Shown here: one piece after another, positions 35,392-48,658 of the stretch | Position numbering within the stretch: the first letter of the stretch is position 1 | Layout: the number at the start of each line of letters is the position of its first letter | Origin: Symsagittifera roscoffensis | Lineage: Eukaryota > Xenacoelomorpha > Acoela > Convolutidae | Reading direction: 5' to 3' | Length of the DNA stretch: 64,000 bases | Assembly (NCBI RefSeq): GCF_963678635.1 | Contig: NW_026971149.1 | Location: forward strand, 1,054,001-1,118,000 | Made by a program: the position numbers and the translations under genes | Notes under the pieces: model-generated | The model's database searches: none | What the model was told of the DNA's origin: nothing | What the model saw: only the letters and a program-made list of their open reading frames with translations

Positions 35392-37650
35392 GAGCGTCGG
35401 GAAACAACTCACAATCGATCCCCTTTAGAAGGGACTCACAAAGAACACTTTTCGTTCCCTGTTAATAGCCCTGGTTACGATGAAAGAACTAGAGAACTGT
35501 CTAAAGAAGCTGGAAAGCAGAGTAATCAGAAAGCATCCAAATTGTGCCAATCAGCAGAAAGCAGAGATGAATAAGCTGTAGTTGAGGAGCAAAGTAGGGC
35601 GAACGTGGGAGAAAATATGCCGGATGATGATGCAGTATGTTGCTTCATGCAGCACTTGAGTCATTACCAGAGCGTCGGGCAACAACTCACAATTGATCCC
35701 CTTTAGAAGGGACTCACAAAGAACACTACTCGTTGCTGGTGAATAGCCCTGGATACGATGAAAGAACTAGAGAAATACGGGGACTAAAACTTGCATGTTT
35801 ACCGGATGATAATGCATTATGTTGTTTCATGCAGCACTTGAGTCCACGCCAGAGCTTTGGACATTAAATCACAAAAGATCTTCTTGGGAAGGGATTCACG
35901 AGGAACACTGCTCGTTCCTGGTGTATAGCCCAGGATACAATGAAAGAGCAAGACAATTGTCTAAAGAAACTGGACCGCGGATTATCCTGAAAGCCTCGAA
36001 ATTGGGTCACGTATCAGAAAGCAGAGGTAATTAACTTGGAGTTTAGGAGCCAACTAGGGCGAATGTGGGAGAAATTGCTGCTGGAGCACTTCGAAACGAG
36101 AAGAGGCCACCCTCATCTGTCCAACCTCTGATGACGAACACTTCGACCCAGACTGAGCGTCAGTTTTTGTTCAAGTGGTGCTTGGCTGAAGATGCCTTGA
36201 ACGATCTGAACTCTTGCGATAAAACGTGAAACGGGGACAAAAGCCAGCATGTGTACCAGATGGTGATGCAGTATGTTGTTTCATGCAGCACTTGAGTCAA
36301 CACCAGAACGTCGGACAACAAATCACAGATGATCCACTTGAGAAGAGACTCAAGAGGAACATTACTCGTTCCTTGTAGATAGCCCTGGATACGATGAAAG
36401 AGCTAGATAATTGTCTAAAGAAACTGGACCGCGGATTATCCTGAAAGCCTCGAAATTGGGTCACGCAGCAGAAAGCAGAGGTAAATAACTTGGAGTTTAG
36501 GAGCCAACTAGGGCGAATGTGGGAGAAATTGCTGCTGGAGTACGCCGAAACAAGAAGAGGCCACCCTCATCTGCCCAGCCTCTGATGGCGAACATTTTCA
36601 CCCAGACTGAGCTTCATTTATTGTTCACGTGGTGCTTGGCTGAAGTCGCATTGAAAGATCTGAACTCATGTGAGAAAATGAAGTACGGGGACAAAAGCCT
36701 GCATGTGTACCAGATAATGATGCATTATGTTGTTTCATGCAGCACTTGAGTCCACACCACAGCTTCGGACATTAAATCACAAAAGATTTCCTTGAGAAGA
36801 GACTCACGAGGAACACTACTTGTTCCTGGTGGATAACCCTGGATACGATGAAAGAGCTAGAGAAAAGTCTACAGCAGCTGGAACGCAGAGTATCCAAAAA
36901 GCGTCGAAAATGGGCCAAGCTGCAGAAAGCAGAGGTAAATAAGTTGGATTTGAGGAGCCAACTAGGGCGAACGTGGGAGAAGTTGCTGCTGGAGTACTTC
37001 GAGAACGAGATGAGCGCAGCCTCATCTGCCCAACTCCTGATGGCGAACCGTTTCACCCGTACTGAGCGTCGGTTTTGCTTCACGTGGTGCTTGGCTGGAG
37101 TTGCATTGGAAGATCTGAACTCATGTGATAAACTGAAGTTCGGGATAAAAGTTCGTATGTGTGCCGGATGATGATGCAGTATGTTGCTTCATACAGCACT
37201 TGCGTCAACACCAGAGCGTCGGGCAACAACTCACAATTCATCCCCTTTAGAAGGGACTCACAAAGAACACTACTCGTTCCTGGTGAATAGCCCTGGATAC
37301 GATGAAAGAACTAGAGAAATACGGGGACTAAAACTTGCATGTTTACCGGATGATGATGCATTATGTTGTTTCATGCAGCACTTGAGTCCACACCAGAGCT
37401 TCGGACATTAAATCACAAAAGATTTTCTTGAGAAGAGACTCACGAGGAACACTGTTCGTTCCTGGTGGATAGCCCTGGATACGATGAAAGAGCTAGAGAA
37501 TTGTCTAAAGAAGCTGGACCGCGGAGTATCAAGAAATAGTCGAAATTGGACCGAACAGCAGAAAGCAGAGGTAAATAACTTGGAGTTGAGGCCCCAACTA
37601 AGGTGAATGTGGGAGAAATTGCTGCTAAAGTACTTCGAGAACGAGATGAG
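35392..37650 (+). repeat. Satellite S array up to the LTR-like insertion
   Basis: Opens with a 277-type monomer lacking its start box (35392-35646), then 35647 (short), 35829, 36283 and 36737 (full), 37191 (short) and 37373 (full, interrupted at 37650). The monomer at 36737 keeps a 107-codon ATG frame at 36848-37171. Confidence 0.9.
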
Positions 37651-38532
37651 TGTAACGTTCGCCCAAATACTTTACAGTGACGGAGCGTAGAAACAATACA
37701 TAATAACGACTGGCAGGCGTCAGTTACCTTAATCCTACTCGTTTTTCACCGTCTCGACCTTGCCAGTTGATTTTGTGGTCTGTCTAGGGCAAAGTAAAAA
37801 GTTACCGTTTTTAGGCCATCAGTCAAACGACTTTTGATCAGCTTTCGTTTACATGCGAACACAACCACATAGCTGAGTCTCAGATCCTCAGACTACGTGA
37901 TTTCTATTAAAAACACGGTTCGAACAACCTATTTTAATATGTTTTTGTGTGACAGTTGTAATTAAATCCATTTGAGATGGATTGTTCCTTTCCTCTTTCT
38001 AGCTACTCATATTCTGAAATATCAAATAATACCGGTGTTAATTAAGAGTTCTATGACATTCAAGTAGCTACAAAGTTAGTTTTATACAGTCCCTTCACAT
38101 AAAACAGTCTCTGGGGGACCAAGCCTCCGCTCCCGTAATATTCCTGCGATAACGCTCTTATCTCTTCCAATTTGTGTCCCGGGAGGGTTCCGTGGTATAT
38201 TCCTTCCCCACTGAAGCTTCCTTCTCCACTAATATCCACTGCTAAGGTTCTTATCGTGTGTTGTTGCCACGATAAGAGGCTTCGTGTTTTTCTTCTCTTG
38301 TGCGACCGTTTTTCACACTATCTGCCGTTGTTGTGTTTTTTCGTCCTTTTCAGTCAAAATGGCCGTTTTTTGCATTTCTGAGAAATATTCCCCTTCTGAT
38401 CGAAATTTTAAAAATAAAAATTCTAGAATATTCCTACCCTCCTTCGCAATAATTTTTCCTTAATAAGGCCTTTAATCGTTCTTTTTCACGTCGCCGGAAG
38501 GTTGTGCTGTGCCAGTCTGGCAGAATGGCACA
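37651..38532. mobile_element. Solo-LTR-like element (882 bp), Gypsy-like ends, fossil
   Basis: Non-satellite DNA inserted cleanly in the monomer that starts at 37373. Removing it restores the expected GAGATGAG-CGCACCCTCATC join. It starts TGTAACGTTC and ends GGCACA (TGT...ACA ends), and GAG is repeated on both sides (37648-37650 and 38533-38535). An AATAAA signal lies at 38413-38418. No gag, pol or env coding is present, as expected for a solo LTR. LTR elements usually make 4-6-bp target duplications, so the 3-bp match is a weakness. The next 14 or so bases at the two ends match only loosely as inverted repeats. It is absent from all other monomers, so it is younger than the satellite amplification. 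A non-autonomous DNA element is the alternative. Confidence 0.5.
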
Positions 38533-41500
38533 GAGCGCACCCTCATCTGCCCAACTCATGATGGTGAAACCTTTCACCCGGACTGAGCGTCAGTTTTTGT
38601 TCACGTTGTGCTTGGCTGGAACTGCATTGGAAGATCTACAAACATGTGACACACTGAAGTTCGGAGAGAAAACTTGCATGTTTACCGGATGATGATGCAG
38701 TTTGTTGAATCATGCAGCACTTCCAGTCAACACCAGAGCGTCGGGCAAAAACAACAATTATTCCTCCTGAGAAGGGATTCACGGGGAACACTGCTCGTTC
38801 CTGGTGTATAGCCCAGGATACAATGGAAGAGCAAGAGAATTGTCTAAAGAAACTGGACCGCGGATTATCCTGAAAGCCTCGAAATTGCGTCACGCAGCAG
38901 AAAGCAGAGGTAAATAACTTGGAGTTTAGGAGCCAACTAGGGCGAATGTGGGAGAAATTGCTGCTGGAGCACTTTGAAACGATAAGAGGCCACCCTCATC
39001 TGTCCAACCTCTGATGGCGAACACTTCGACCCAGACTGAGCGTCAGTTATTGTTCAAGTGGTGCTTGGCTGAGGATGCCTTGAAAGATCTGAACTCTTGC
39101 GACAAAACGTAATCCGGGGACAAAAGCCAGCATGTGTACCAGATGATGATGCAGTATGTTGCTTCATGCAGCATTTGAGTCAACACCAGAGCGTCGGGCA
39201 ACAAATCACAAATGATCTTCTTGGGAAGGGATTCACGAGGAACACTGCTCGTTCCTGGTGAATAGCCCTGGATACGATGAAAGAACTAGAGAAGTACGGG
39301 GACAAAAGCCTGCATGTGAACCAGATAATGATGCATTATGTTGTTTCATGCAGCACTTGAGTCCACACCAGAGCTTCGGAAATTAAATCACAAAAGATTT
39401 TCTTGAGAAGAGACTCACGAGGAACACTACTCGTTCCTGGTGGATAGCCCTGGATACGATGAAAGAGCTAGAGAATTGTCTAAAGGAGCTGGACCGCTGA
39501 GTAACCAGAAAGCATCGAAATTGTGCCAAGCAGCAGAAAGCAGATGTGAATAAGCTGTAGTTGAGGAGCAAAGTAGGGCGAACGTGGGAGAAAATATGCC
39601 AGATGATGATGCAGTTTGTTGCTTCATGCAGCACTTGAGTCATTACCAGAGCGTCGGGCAACAACTCACAATTGATCCCTTTTAGAAGGGACTCACAATG
39701 AACACTACTCGTTCCTGGTGAATAGCCCTGGATACGATGAAAGAACTAGAGAAATACGGGGACTAAAACTTGCATGTTTACCGGATGATGATGCATTATG
39801 TTGTTTCATGCAGCGATTGAGTCCACACCAGAGCTTCAGACATTAAACAACAAAAGATCTTCTTGGGAAGGAATTCACGAGTAACACTGCTCGTTCCTTT
39901 TGTATAGATCAGGATACAATGAAAGAGCAAGAGAATTGTCTAAAGAAACTGGACCGCGGATTATCCTGAAAGCCTCGAAATTGGTTCACGCAGCAGAAAG
40001 CAGAGGTAAATAACTTGGAGTTTAGGAGTCAACTAGGGCGAATGTGGGAGAAATTGCTGCTGGAGCACTTTGAAACGAGAAAAGGCCACCCTCATCTGTC
40101 CAACCTCTGATGGCGAACACTTCGACCCAGACTGAGCATCAGTTTTTGTTCAAGTGGTGCTTGGCTGAAGATGCCTTGAAAGATCTGAACTCTTGAGACA
40201 AAACGTAATACGGGGACAAAAGCCAGCATGTGTACCAGATGATGATGCAGTATGTTGCTTCATGCAGCTTTTGAGTCAACACCAGAGCGTCGGGCAACAA
40301 ATCAGAAATGATATTCTTTGGAAGGGGTTCATGAGGAACACTGCTCGTTCCTGGTGAATAGCCCTCGATACGATGAAAGAACTAGAGAAGTACGGGGACT
40401 AAAACTTGCATGTTTACCGGATGATGATGCATTATGTTGTTTCATGCAGCGATTGAGTCCACACCAGAGCTTCAGACATTAAACCACAAAAGATCTTCTT
40501 GGGAAGGAATTCACGAGGAACACTGCTCGTTCCTGGTGTATAGCCCAGGATACAATGAAAGAGCAAGAGAATTGTCTAAAGAACTGGACCGCGGAGTATC
40601 CTGAAAGCCTCGAAATTGTGTCACGCAGCAGAAAGCAGAGGTAAATAACTTGGAGTTTAGGAGCCAACTAGGGCGAATGTGGGAGAAATTGCTGCTGGAG
40701 CACTTTGAAACGAGAAGAGGCCACCCTCATCTGTCCAACCTCTGATGGCGAACACTTCGACCCAGACTGAGCATCAGTTTTTGTTCAAGTGGTGCTTGGC
40801 TGAAGATGCCTTGAAAGATCTGAACTCTTGAGACAAAACGTAATACGGGGACAAAAGCCAGCATGTGTACCAGATGATGATGCAGTATGTTGCTTCATGC
40901 AGCTTTTGAGTCAACACCAGAGCGTCGGGCAACAAATCACAAATTATATTCTTTGGAAGGGATTCATGAGGAACACTGCTCGTTCCTGGTGAATAGCCCT
41001 CGATACGATGAAAGAACTAGAGAAGTACGGGGACTAAAACTTGCATGTTTACGGATGATGATGCATTATGTGGTTTCATGCAGCGATTGAGTCCACACCA
41101 GAGCTTCAGACATTAAACCACAAAAGATCTTCTTGGGAAGGAATTCACGAGGAACACTGCTCGTTCCTGGTGTATAGCCCAGGATACAATGAAAGAGCAA
41201 GAGAATTGTCTAAAGAACTGGACCGCGGATTATCCTGAAAGCCTCGAAATTGTGTCACGCAGCAGAAAGCAGAGGTAAATAACTTGGAGTTTAGGAGTCA
41301 ACTAGGGCGAATGTGGGAGAAATTGCTGCTGGAGCACTTCGAAACGAGAAGAGGCCACCCTCATCTGTCCAACCTCTGATGGCGAACACTTCGACCCAGA
41401 CTGAGCGTCAGTTTTTGTTCAAGTGGTGCTTGGCTGAAGATGCCTTGAAAGATCTGAACTCTTGCGACAAAACGTAATACGGGGACAAAAGCCAGCATGT

Positions 41501-43978
41501 GTCCCAGATAATGATGCATTATGTTGTTTCATGCAGCACTTGAGTCCACACCAGAGCTTCGGAAATTAAATCACAAAAGATTTTCTTGAGAAGAGACTCA
41601 CGAGGAACACTTCTCGTTCCTGGTGGATAGCCCTAGATACGATGAAAGACCTAGAGAAAAGTCTACAGAAGCTGGAACGCGGAGTATCCAAAAGTGTCGA
41701 AAATGGGCCAAGCAGCAGAAAGCAGAGGTGAATAAGTTGGCTTTGAGGAGCCAACTAGGGCGAACCTGGGAGAAGTTGCTGCTGGAGTTCTTCGAGAACG
41801 AGATGAGCGCAGCCTCTTCAGCCCAACTCCTGATGGCGAACCGTTTCACCCGGACTGAGCGTCGGTTTTGCTTCACGTGGTGCTTGGCTGGAGTTGCATT
41901 GGAAGATCTGAACTCATGTGATAAACTGAAGTTCGGGGACAAAAGCTCGTATGTGTGCCGGATGATGATGCAGTATGTTGCTTCATGCAGCACTTGAGTC
42001 AACACCAGAGCGTCGGGCAACAACTCAAAACTGATCCCCTTTAGAAGGGACTCACAAAGAACACTACTCGTTCCTGGTGAATAGCCCTGGATACGATAAA
42101 AGAACTAGAGAAGTACGCGGACAAAACCTGCATGTGTACCAGATAATGATGCATTATGTTGTTTCATGCAGCACTTGATCCACACCAGAGCTTCGGACAT
42201 TAAATCATAAAAGATTTCCTTGAGAAGAGACTCACGAGGAACACTACTTGTTCCTGGTGGATAACCCTGGATACGATGAAAGAGCTAGAGAAAAGTCTAC
42301 AGCAGCTGGAACGCGGAGTATCCAAGAAGCATCGAAAATGGGCCCAGCAGAAAGCAGAGGTGAATAAGTTGGATTTGAGGAGCCAACTAGGGCGAACGTG
42401 GGAGAAGTTGCTGCTGGAGTACTTCGAGAACGAGATGAGCGGAGCCTCATCTGCCCAACTCCTGATGGCGAACCTTTTCACCCGGACTGAGCCTCGGTTT
42501 TGCTTCACGTGGTGCTTGGCTGAAGTTGCATTGGAAGATCTGAACTCATGTGGTAAACTGAAGTTCGGGATAAAAGTTCGTATGTGTGCGGGATGATGAT
42601 GCAGTATGTTGCTTCATGCAGCACTTGAGTCAACACCAGAGCGTCGGGCAACAACTCACAATTGATCCCCTTTAGAAGGGACTCACAAAGAACACTACTC
42701 GTTCCTGGTGAATAGCCCTGGATACGATGAAAGAACTAGAGAAATACGGGGACTAAAACTTGCATGTTTACCGGATGATGATGCATTATGTTGTTTCATG
42801 CAGCACTTGAGTCCACACCAGAGCTTCGGACATTAAATCACAAAAGATTTTCTTGAGAAGAGACTCACGAGGAACACTGTTCGTTCCTTGGTGGATAGCC
42901 CTGGATACGATGAAAAAGCTAGAGAATTGTCTAAAGAAGCTGGACCGCGGAGTATCGAGAAATAGTCAAAATTGGACCGAACAGCAGAAAGCAGAGGTAA
43001 ATAACTTGGAGTTGAGGCCCCAACTAAGGTGAATGTGGGAGAAATTGCTGCTAAAAAACTTCGAGAACGAGATGAGCGCACCCTCATCTGCCCAACTCCT
43101 GATGGCGAAACCTTTCACCCGGACAGAGCGTCAGTTTTTGTACACGTTGTGCTTGGCTGGAGTTGCATTGGAAGATCTAAAAACATGTGACACACTGAAG
43201 TTCGGGGAGAAAACTTGCATGTTTACAGGATGATGATGCTGTCTGTTGAATCATGCAGCACTTCCAGTCAACACAAGAGCGTCGGGCAAAAAATCACAAT
43301 TATTCCTCCTGTGAAGGGATTCACGGTGAACACTGCTCGTTCCTGGTGTAGAGCCCAGGATACAAAGAAAGAGCAAGAGAATTATCTAAAGAAACTGGAC
43401 CTCGGATTATCCTGAAAGCCTCGAAATTGGGTCATGCAGCAGAAAGCAGAGGTAAATAACTTGGAGTTTAGGAGCCAACTAGGGCGAATGTGGGAGAAAT
43501 TGCTGCTGGAGCACTTCGAAACGAGAAGAGGCCACCCTCTTCTGTCCAACTTCTGATGGCGAACACTTCGACCCAGACTGAGCGTCAGTTATTGTTCAAG
43601 TGGTGCTTGGCTGAAGATGCCTTGAAAGATCTGAACTCTTGCGACAAAACGTAATACGGGGACAAAAGCCAGCATGTGTACCAGATGATGATGCAGTATG
43701 TTGCTTCATGCAGCACTTGAGTCAACACCAGAGCGTCGGCAACAAATCACAAATGATCCCCTGAGAAGGGACTCACGAGGAACACTACTTGTTCCTGGTG
43801 GATAGCCCTGGATACGATGAAAGAGCTAGAGAATTGTCTAAAGGAGCTGGTCCGCTGAGTATCCAGAAAGCATCGAAATTGTGCCAAGCAGCAGAAAGTA
43901 GAGGTGAATAAGCTGTAGTTGAGGAGCAAAGTAGGGCGAACGTGGGAGAAAATATGCCGGATGATAATGCAGTATGTT
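38533..43978 (+). repeat. Satellite S array after the LTR, with 635-bp higher-order repeats
   Basis: Monomer starts: 38712 (full), 39166 (short), 39348 (277-type), 39626 (short), 39808 (full), 40262 (short), 40444 (full), 40897 (short), 41078 and 41531 (full), 41985 (short), 42166 (full), 42616 (short), 42798 and 43253 (full), 43708 (277-type). The pairs 39808-40443 and 40444-41077 are two units of a full-plus-short higher-order repeat (636 and 634 bp). Long but interrupted sense frames lie at 41623-41997 and 42276-42596. The terminal 277-type monomer leads into block B1. Confidence 0.92.
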
Positions 43979-45518
43979 ACTCGAGATGACTCTGGGTTGA
44001 GCCTTGCAATAAGAAAGGACGCCACTTGTTTCTTGGATCATGTCGGTGATACCTGATGCAGTGATCCAAGCAAGCTACTAGAAGGCGACGAGGAATAGGG
44101 CGTTGGAGAACAGGGTCTCGAGCATCATCATAAATGTGTACCGGAATGCCGGATTTGACTGCCGGGGGATTGTTTGCCGGAATTTACTACCAGGAATAAC
44201 GGAAAATTAAAAGCTGAGCCTGGGCTTACGTCTTGAGAAAGGACCTGAGATTATCTGAGTGCCACGATCAGAAGAGAGTGGAATTGATATTAGGCGGCGG
44301 GGACAGCATACTATTCACGAGCTTGCGAACAGTCTGGAAGTTGTTGAGAGCTTCCTGGTAACCGCATCCTCAAGCGAGTTTGAATGAAGAGATCCTTGAA
44401 CGAATTAAGTTGTCACCAAGTTAGGGTGAGGATCTGTGGAAGCTAAATTTGACACACAAGCTGATTTTACCTCATCGTGAGGAATCTAAAGAGAAAACTG
44501 ATAAGTCTAAAGATGAGCCACCAAAGAAAATGAAGCCAGGCATTTGCCTCAGTCTAGCGGCCGGAGTTGGGGAACAACCGTGTGATGAACAATCTTGCGT
44601 GAGAACCCAGTCGTTCCAGAGAAAAGAAGTGGTCACGTGGTTTGGTGACATTACGGAATAAGAGAAAATTCAGTTACAGATTTTGGCGGACTGTTACGCG
44701 AGTACCAAGGTGAACATGGCGACGACAATAGGTTTCTTCTCAAGGATGTGTAGTAGGGAGTCACTAGAGATGCTAGATTCCGAACACCATCTAGTTACAG
44801 CATTGAGTGTGGAGTCGTGGCCTGGAGTGTTGTAATGATTCAGAAGCCTACCAAGGGACGGAAGATCGGCTTCGACGCAGAGTTGGGATTCCCGGTGAGT
44901 GAAGCCTATAGTATGCCGATGGATACGAAATCCTTGGTGGGCTCGGTCATGGCAAAATTCTGTGGTAGCCTTACCCGCTACACATGTCATTGGTGAAAGT
45001 GCCTAGCCGGAGAGTGATGATTGATAAGGCCTTCTCCGTGCCTAAGTGCGTACGGCTGGTAAGAATGCCACATCACTCGTGACAGTTGCTGAGGAAGATG
45101 TGGGGAGCACTATCAGAGCCCAGGTTGGAGGACTTGAGTGACACCTGGCGAGTCTGGAGATGGAAAAATTGAGTGAATTTGAGAAGCATAGTCCGAGCGG
45201 TGAAGTACTAAATAACGCTCGCGCTGCATGCGAAAACGATTCAATACACTCGAATATGGTAGAGTTTGAACCTTTGCTCGAGGCTTCAGCAGAGCGAAAT
45301 CTCCGGAGCATTAACTTGATCCACGGAGACTATTCCTGCATTTGCTTAGCACAGACTGTGTGGTATCCAGAGAAGTCCAACTTTTGCTTGATATGGGACG
45401 TTTAGGAGACTTGGGCGATAAGGTTATCAGATCCTGAACAAAAATTGACCGTCTTTGTGGTGAGCTCGATGCTGGCACTGCGATAGATTGAAGAAAACGT
45501 GATGAAAGACCGAGAATT
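43979..45518 (+). repeat. Block B, copy B1
   Basis: Begins ACTCGAGATGACTC, replacing satellite right after GATAATGCAGTATGTT, and ends GACCGAGAATT before satellite ACAAATGATCC. Gene-like open stretches in order: a Lys-rich segment (SKDEPPKKMKPG, 44449-44661), then a Trp-containing segment with SEFEKHSPSGEVLNNARAAC (45160-45405). Neither has an ATG start. This copy keeps GTGCCACGATCAGAAGAGAG near 44260, which is lost in B3, B4, B6 and B7. Family unknown. Confidence 0.88.
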
Positions 45519-47109
45519 ACAAATGATCCTCTTGAGAAGGGATTCACGAGGAACACTGCTCGCTCCTGGTGGATAGCCCTGGATACGATGAAAGAGCTAG
45601 AGAATTGTCTAAAGAAACTGGACTGCGGAGTATCCAGAAAGCGTCGAAATTGGGCCAAGCAGCAAAAAGCAGAGGTGAGTAAGTTGGAATTGAGGAGCCA
45701 ACTTGGGCGAAGGTTTGAGAAATTGCTACTGGAGTACTTCGAGAACGAGATAAGGGCACCCTGTTCTTCCCAACTCCTGATAGCGAACAATTCACCCGGA
45801 CTGAGTCACAGTTGTTTTTTACGTGTGGTTGGCTGGAGTTGCATTTGAAGATATGAACTCATGTGACAAACTGAAGTTCGGGTACAAAAGCCTGCCTGTG
45901 TACCAGATGATGAAGCAGTAGGATGCTTCATGCATCACTTGAGTCAACACCAGAGCGTCGGGCAACAACTCTCAGTTGATCGCGTTTAGAAGGGACTCAC
46001 AAAGAACACTACTCGTTCCTGGTGAATAGCCCTGGACACGATGAAAGAACTAGAGAATTGTCTAAAGAAGCTGGACCGCAGAGGTTTGAGAAAGCGTCGA
46101 AATTGGATTACGCAGCAGAAAGCAGAGATGAATAACTTGGAGTTGAGGAGCCAATGAGGGGCGAATGTTGGAGAAATTGCTGCTGGAGTACTTCGAAACG
46201 AGATGAGGCCCTCCTCATCTTCCCAACCTCTGATGGCGAAACTTTTCAGCCGGATTGAGGGTCAGTTATTGTACGCGTGGTGCATGGCCGAAGTTGCATA
46301 GGAAGATCTGAACTCATGTGACAAAATGAAGTACGGGGACAATAGCCTGCATGTGTACCAGATGATGATGCAGTATGTTGCTGCATGCAGCACTTGAGAA
46401 AACACCAGAGCGCCGGACAACAAAATCGAAATGATCCCCTGAGAAGGGACTCACGAGGAACAATACTTGTTCTTGGTGGATAGCCCTGGATACGATGAAA
46501 TAGCTAGAGAATTGTCTAAAGAACCTGGACCGCGGAGTATCCAGAAAGCGTCGAAATTGGGCCAAGCAGCCAAAAGAAGAGGTGAATAAATTGGAATTGA
46601 GGAGCCAACAAGGGCGAAGCTGGGAGAAATTGCTACTGGAGTACTTCGAGAACGAGATGAGGGCACCCTCTTCTGCCCAACTCCTGATGGCGAACAATTC
46701 ACCTGGACTGAGTGACAGTTATTGTTCACGTGTTGCTTGGCTGGAGTTGCGTTGGAAGATCTGAACTCATGTGACAAACTGAAATACGGGGACAAAAGCA
46801 TGTGTACCAGATAATATTGCAGTATGTTGCTTCATGCAGCACTTGAGTCAACATCAGAGTATCGGGCAACAAATCACTAATGGTCCCTTTGAGAAGGGAC
46901 TCACGAGGAACACTACTCGTTCCTGGTGAATAGATCTGGATACGATGAAAGAATTAGATAATTTTCTAAAGAAGCTGGACCGCGGAGTATCCAGAAAGCA
47001 TCGAAAATGGGTCAAGCACCAGAAAGCAGAGTTGAGTAAGTTGGAGTTGAGGATCAACTAGGGCGAACGTGGGAGATTATGTGCCGGATGATGATGCAGT
47101 ATATATGTT
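45519..47109 (+). repeat. Satellite S between B1 and B2
   Basis: A partial monomer entered from B1 (to 45929), then starts at 45930, 46385 and 46834. The last is 277-type and contains GATAGATCTGGATACGATG, a marker shared with the monomer at 56546 before B5. Nothing else is seen. Confidence 0.9.
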
Positions 47110-48658
47110 ACTCGAGATGACTCCGGGTTGAGTCTTGCAATAAGAAAGGACGCCACTTGTTTTTTGAGATGGATCAAGTCTGTGATACCTGATGCAGTGA
47201 TCCAAACGTGATACCAGAAGGCGACGAGGAATTGAGCGTTGGGGAACAGGTTCTCGAGCATCACCAAAAACGTGTACCAGAATGCCGGAATTGACTGCGA
47301 AAATGACAAAAAAATGAAAACTTGGGCTATTTTCTTGAGAAAGTACACGAAATTATTTGAGTACCACGATGAGAAGGGAGTGAAATTGAGATAAGGCGGA
47401 GGGGACAGCATACTATTCACGAGCTTGAGAACAGTCTGGAAGTTGATAGGAGCTTCCTGGTAACCGCATCCTCAAGCGAGTTTGAATGAAGAGATCATTG
47501 AACGAATTAGGTTGTCACCAAGTTAGAGTGAGGATCTGTGGAACTTAAATTTGATACACAAGCTGATTTTGCCTCATCGTCAGGAATCTAAAGAGAAAAT
47601 TGATAAAACTAAAGATGACCCACCAAAGAAAATGGAGCCAGTCATTTGCCTCAGTCTAACGGCCGGATGTGGGAGACACTCATGTGATGGACAATCTTGC
47701 GTGAGAATCCAGTCGTTCCATAGAAAAGAATTGGCTACATGATTCGGTGACATTACGGAATTGGAGAAAAGTGAGATGCAGATTTTGGCTGACTGTTACG
47801 CGATTACCATGGGGAACTTGGCGACGGCGCTAGATTTCTTCTCAAGGATGTGTAGAAGGGAGTCACTAGAGATACTAGATTCTGAACACCATCTAGTTAC
47901 GGCATCGAGTGTGGAGTCGTGGCCTGTAGTGTTGTAATGATTCAGAATCATTCCAAGGGACGGAAGATCGGCTTCGACGCAGTGTTGGGATTCCCGGTGA
48001 GTGAGGCCTATAGTATGCCGATGGATATGAATTCCTTGGTGGGGTCGGTCATGGCAAACGTCTGTGGTAGCATTACCCGCTGCACATGTCAATGGTGAAA
48101 GTGCCTAGCCAGAGAGTGATGATTGATAGGGCTTCTCAGTGCCTAAGTGCGTACGGCTGGTAAGAATGCCACATCACTCGTGACAGTTGCTGAGGAGGAT
48201 GTGGGGAGCACTATCAGGGCCCAGGTTGGAGGACTTGATTGACACCTGGCGAGAGGAGCTCTTGAGTCTGCAGATTGAAAATTTGATTGAATTTGAGAAG
48301 CAGAGTCCGAGCGGCGAAGTACTAAAAAACGCTCGCACTGTGTGCGAAAACGATTCTATACACTCGAATATGGTAGATTTTGAACCTTTTCTCGAGGCTT
48401 CAGCAGAGCGAAATCTCCGGAAATGAACTTGACTCATGGAGACTATCCATGCAGTTCTATCCATGGATACTATCCATGCAATTGTTTATCACAGACTGTG
48501 TGGTATCCAGAGAAGTCCAACTTTTGCTTTATATAGGACCTTCAGGAGACTTGGGCAATAGGGTTGTCAGATCTTCAACAAAAATTGACCTTCTTCGTGG
48601 TGAGCTCAATGCTGGCGCTGCGATGGATTAATGAAAACTTGATGAAAGACCGAGAATT
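47110..48658 (+). repeat. Block B, copy B2
   Basis: Same order as B1. Subfamily markers shared with B5: a preceding ATATATG, and a short tandem duplication around 48434-48483 (CCATGG, then GACTATCCATGCA, repeated). Open stretches at 47551-47742 (SKEKIDKTKDDPPKKMEP), 48187-48426 (RRMWGALSGPRLEDLIDTW) and 48380-48631 (VVSREVQLLLY, then RGELNAGAAMD). They lie in different frames and most lack an ATG start. Confidence 0.88.

Noticed and set aside
37651-38532. Host gene in the 882-bp insertion (69-codon frame at 38172-38381)
   Set aside because: The frame is short, hydrophobic and without neighbours, and the clean TGT...ACA insertion is better explained as a solo LTR.
22910-43978. CRISPR array or bacterial repeat system
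   Set aside because: The repeat units are 182-455 bp without spacers of uniform length, and the whole window looks eukaryotic.
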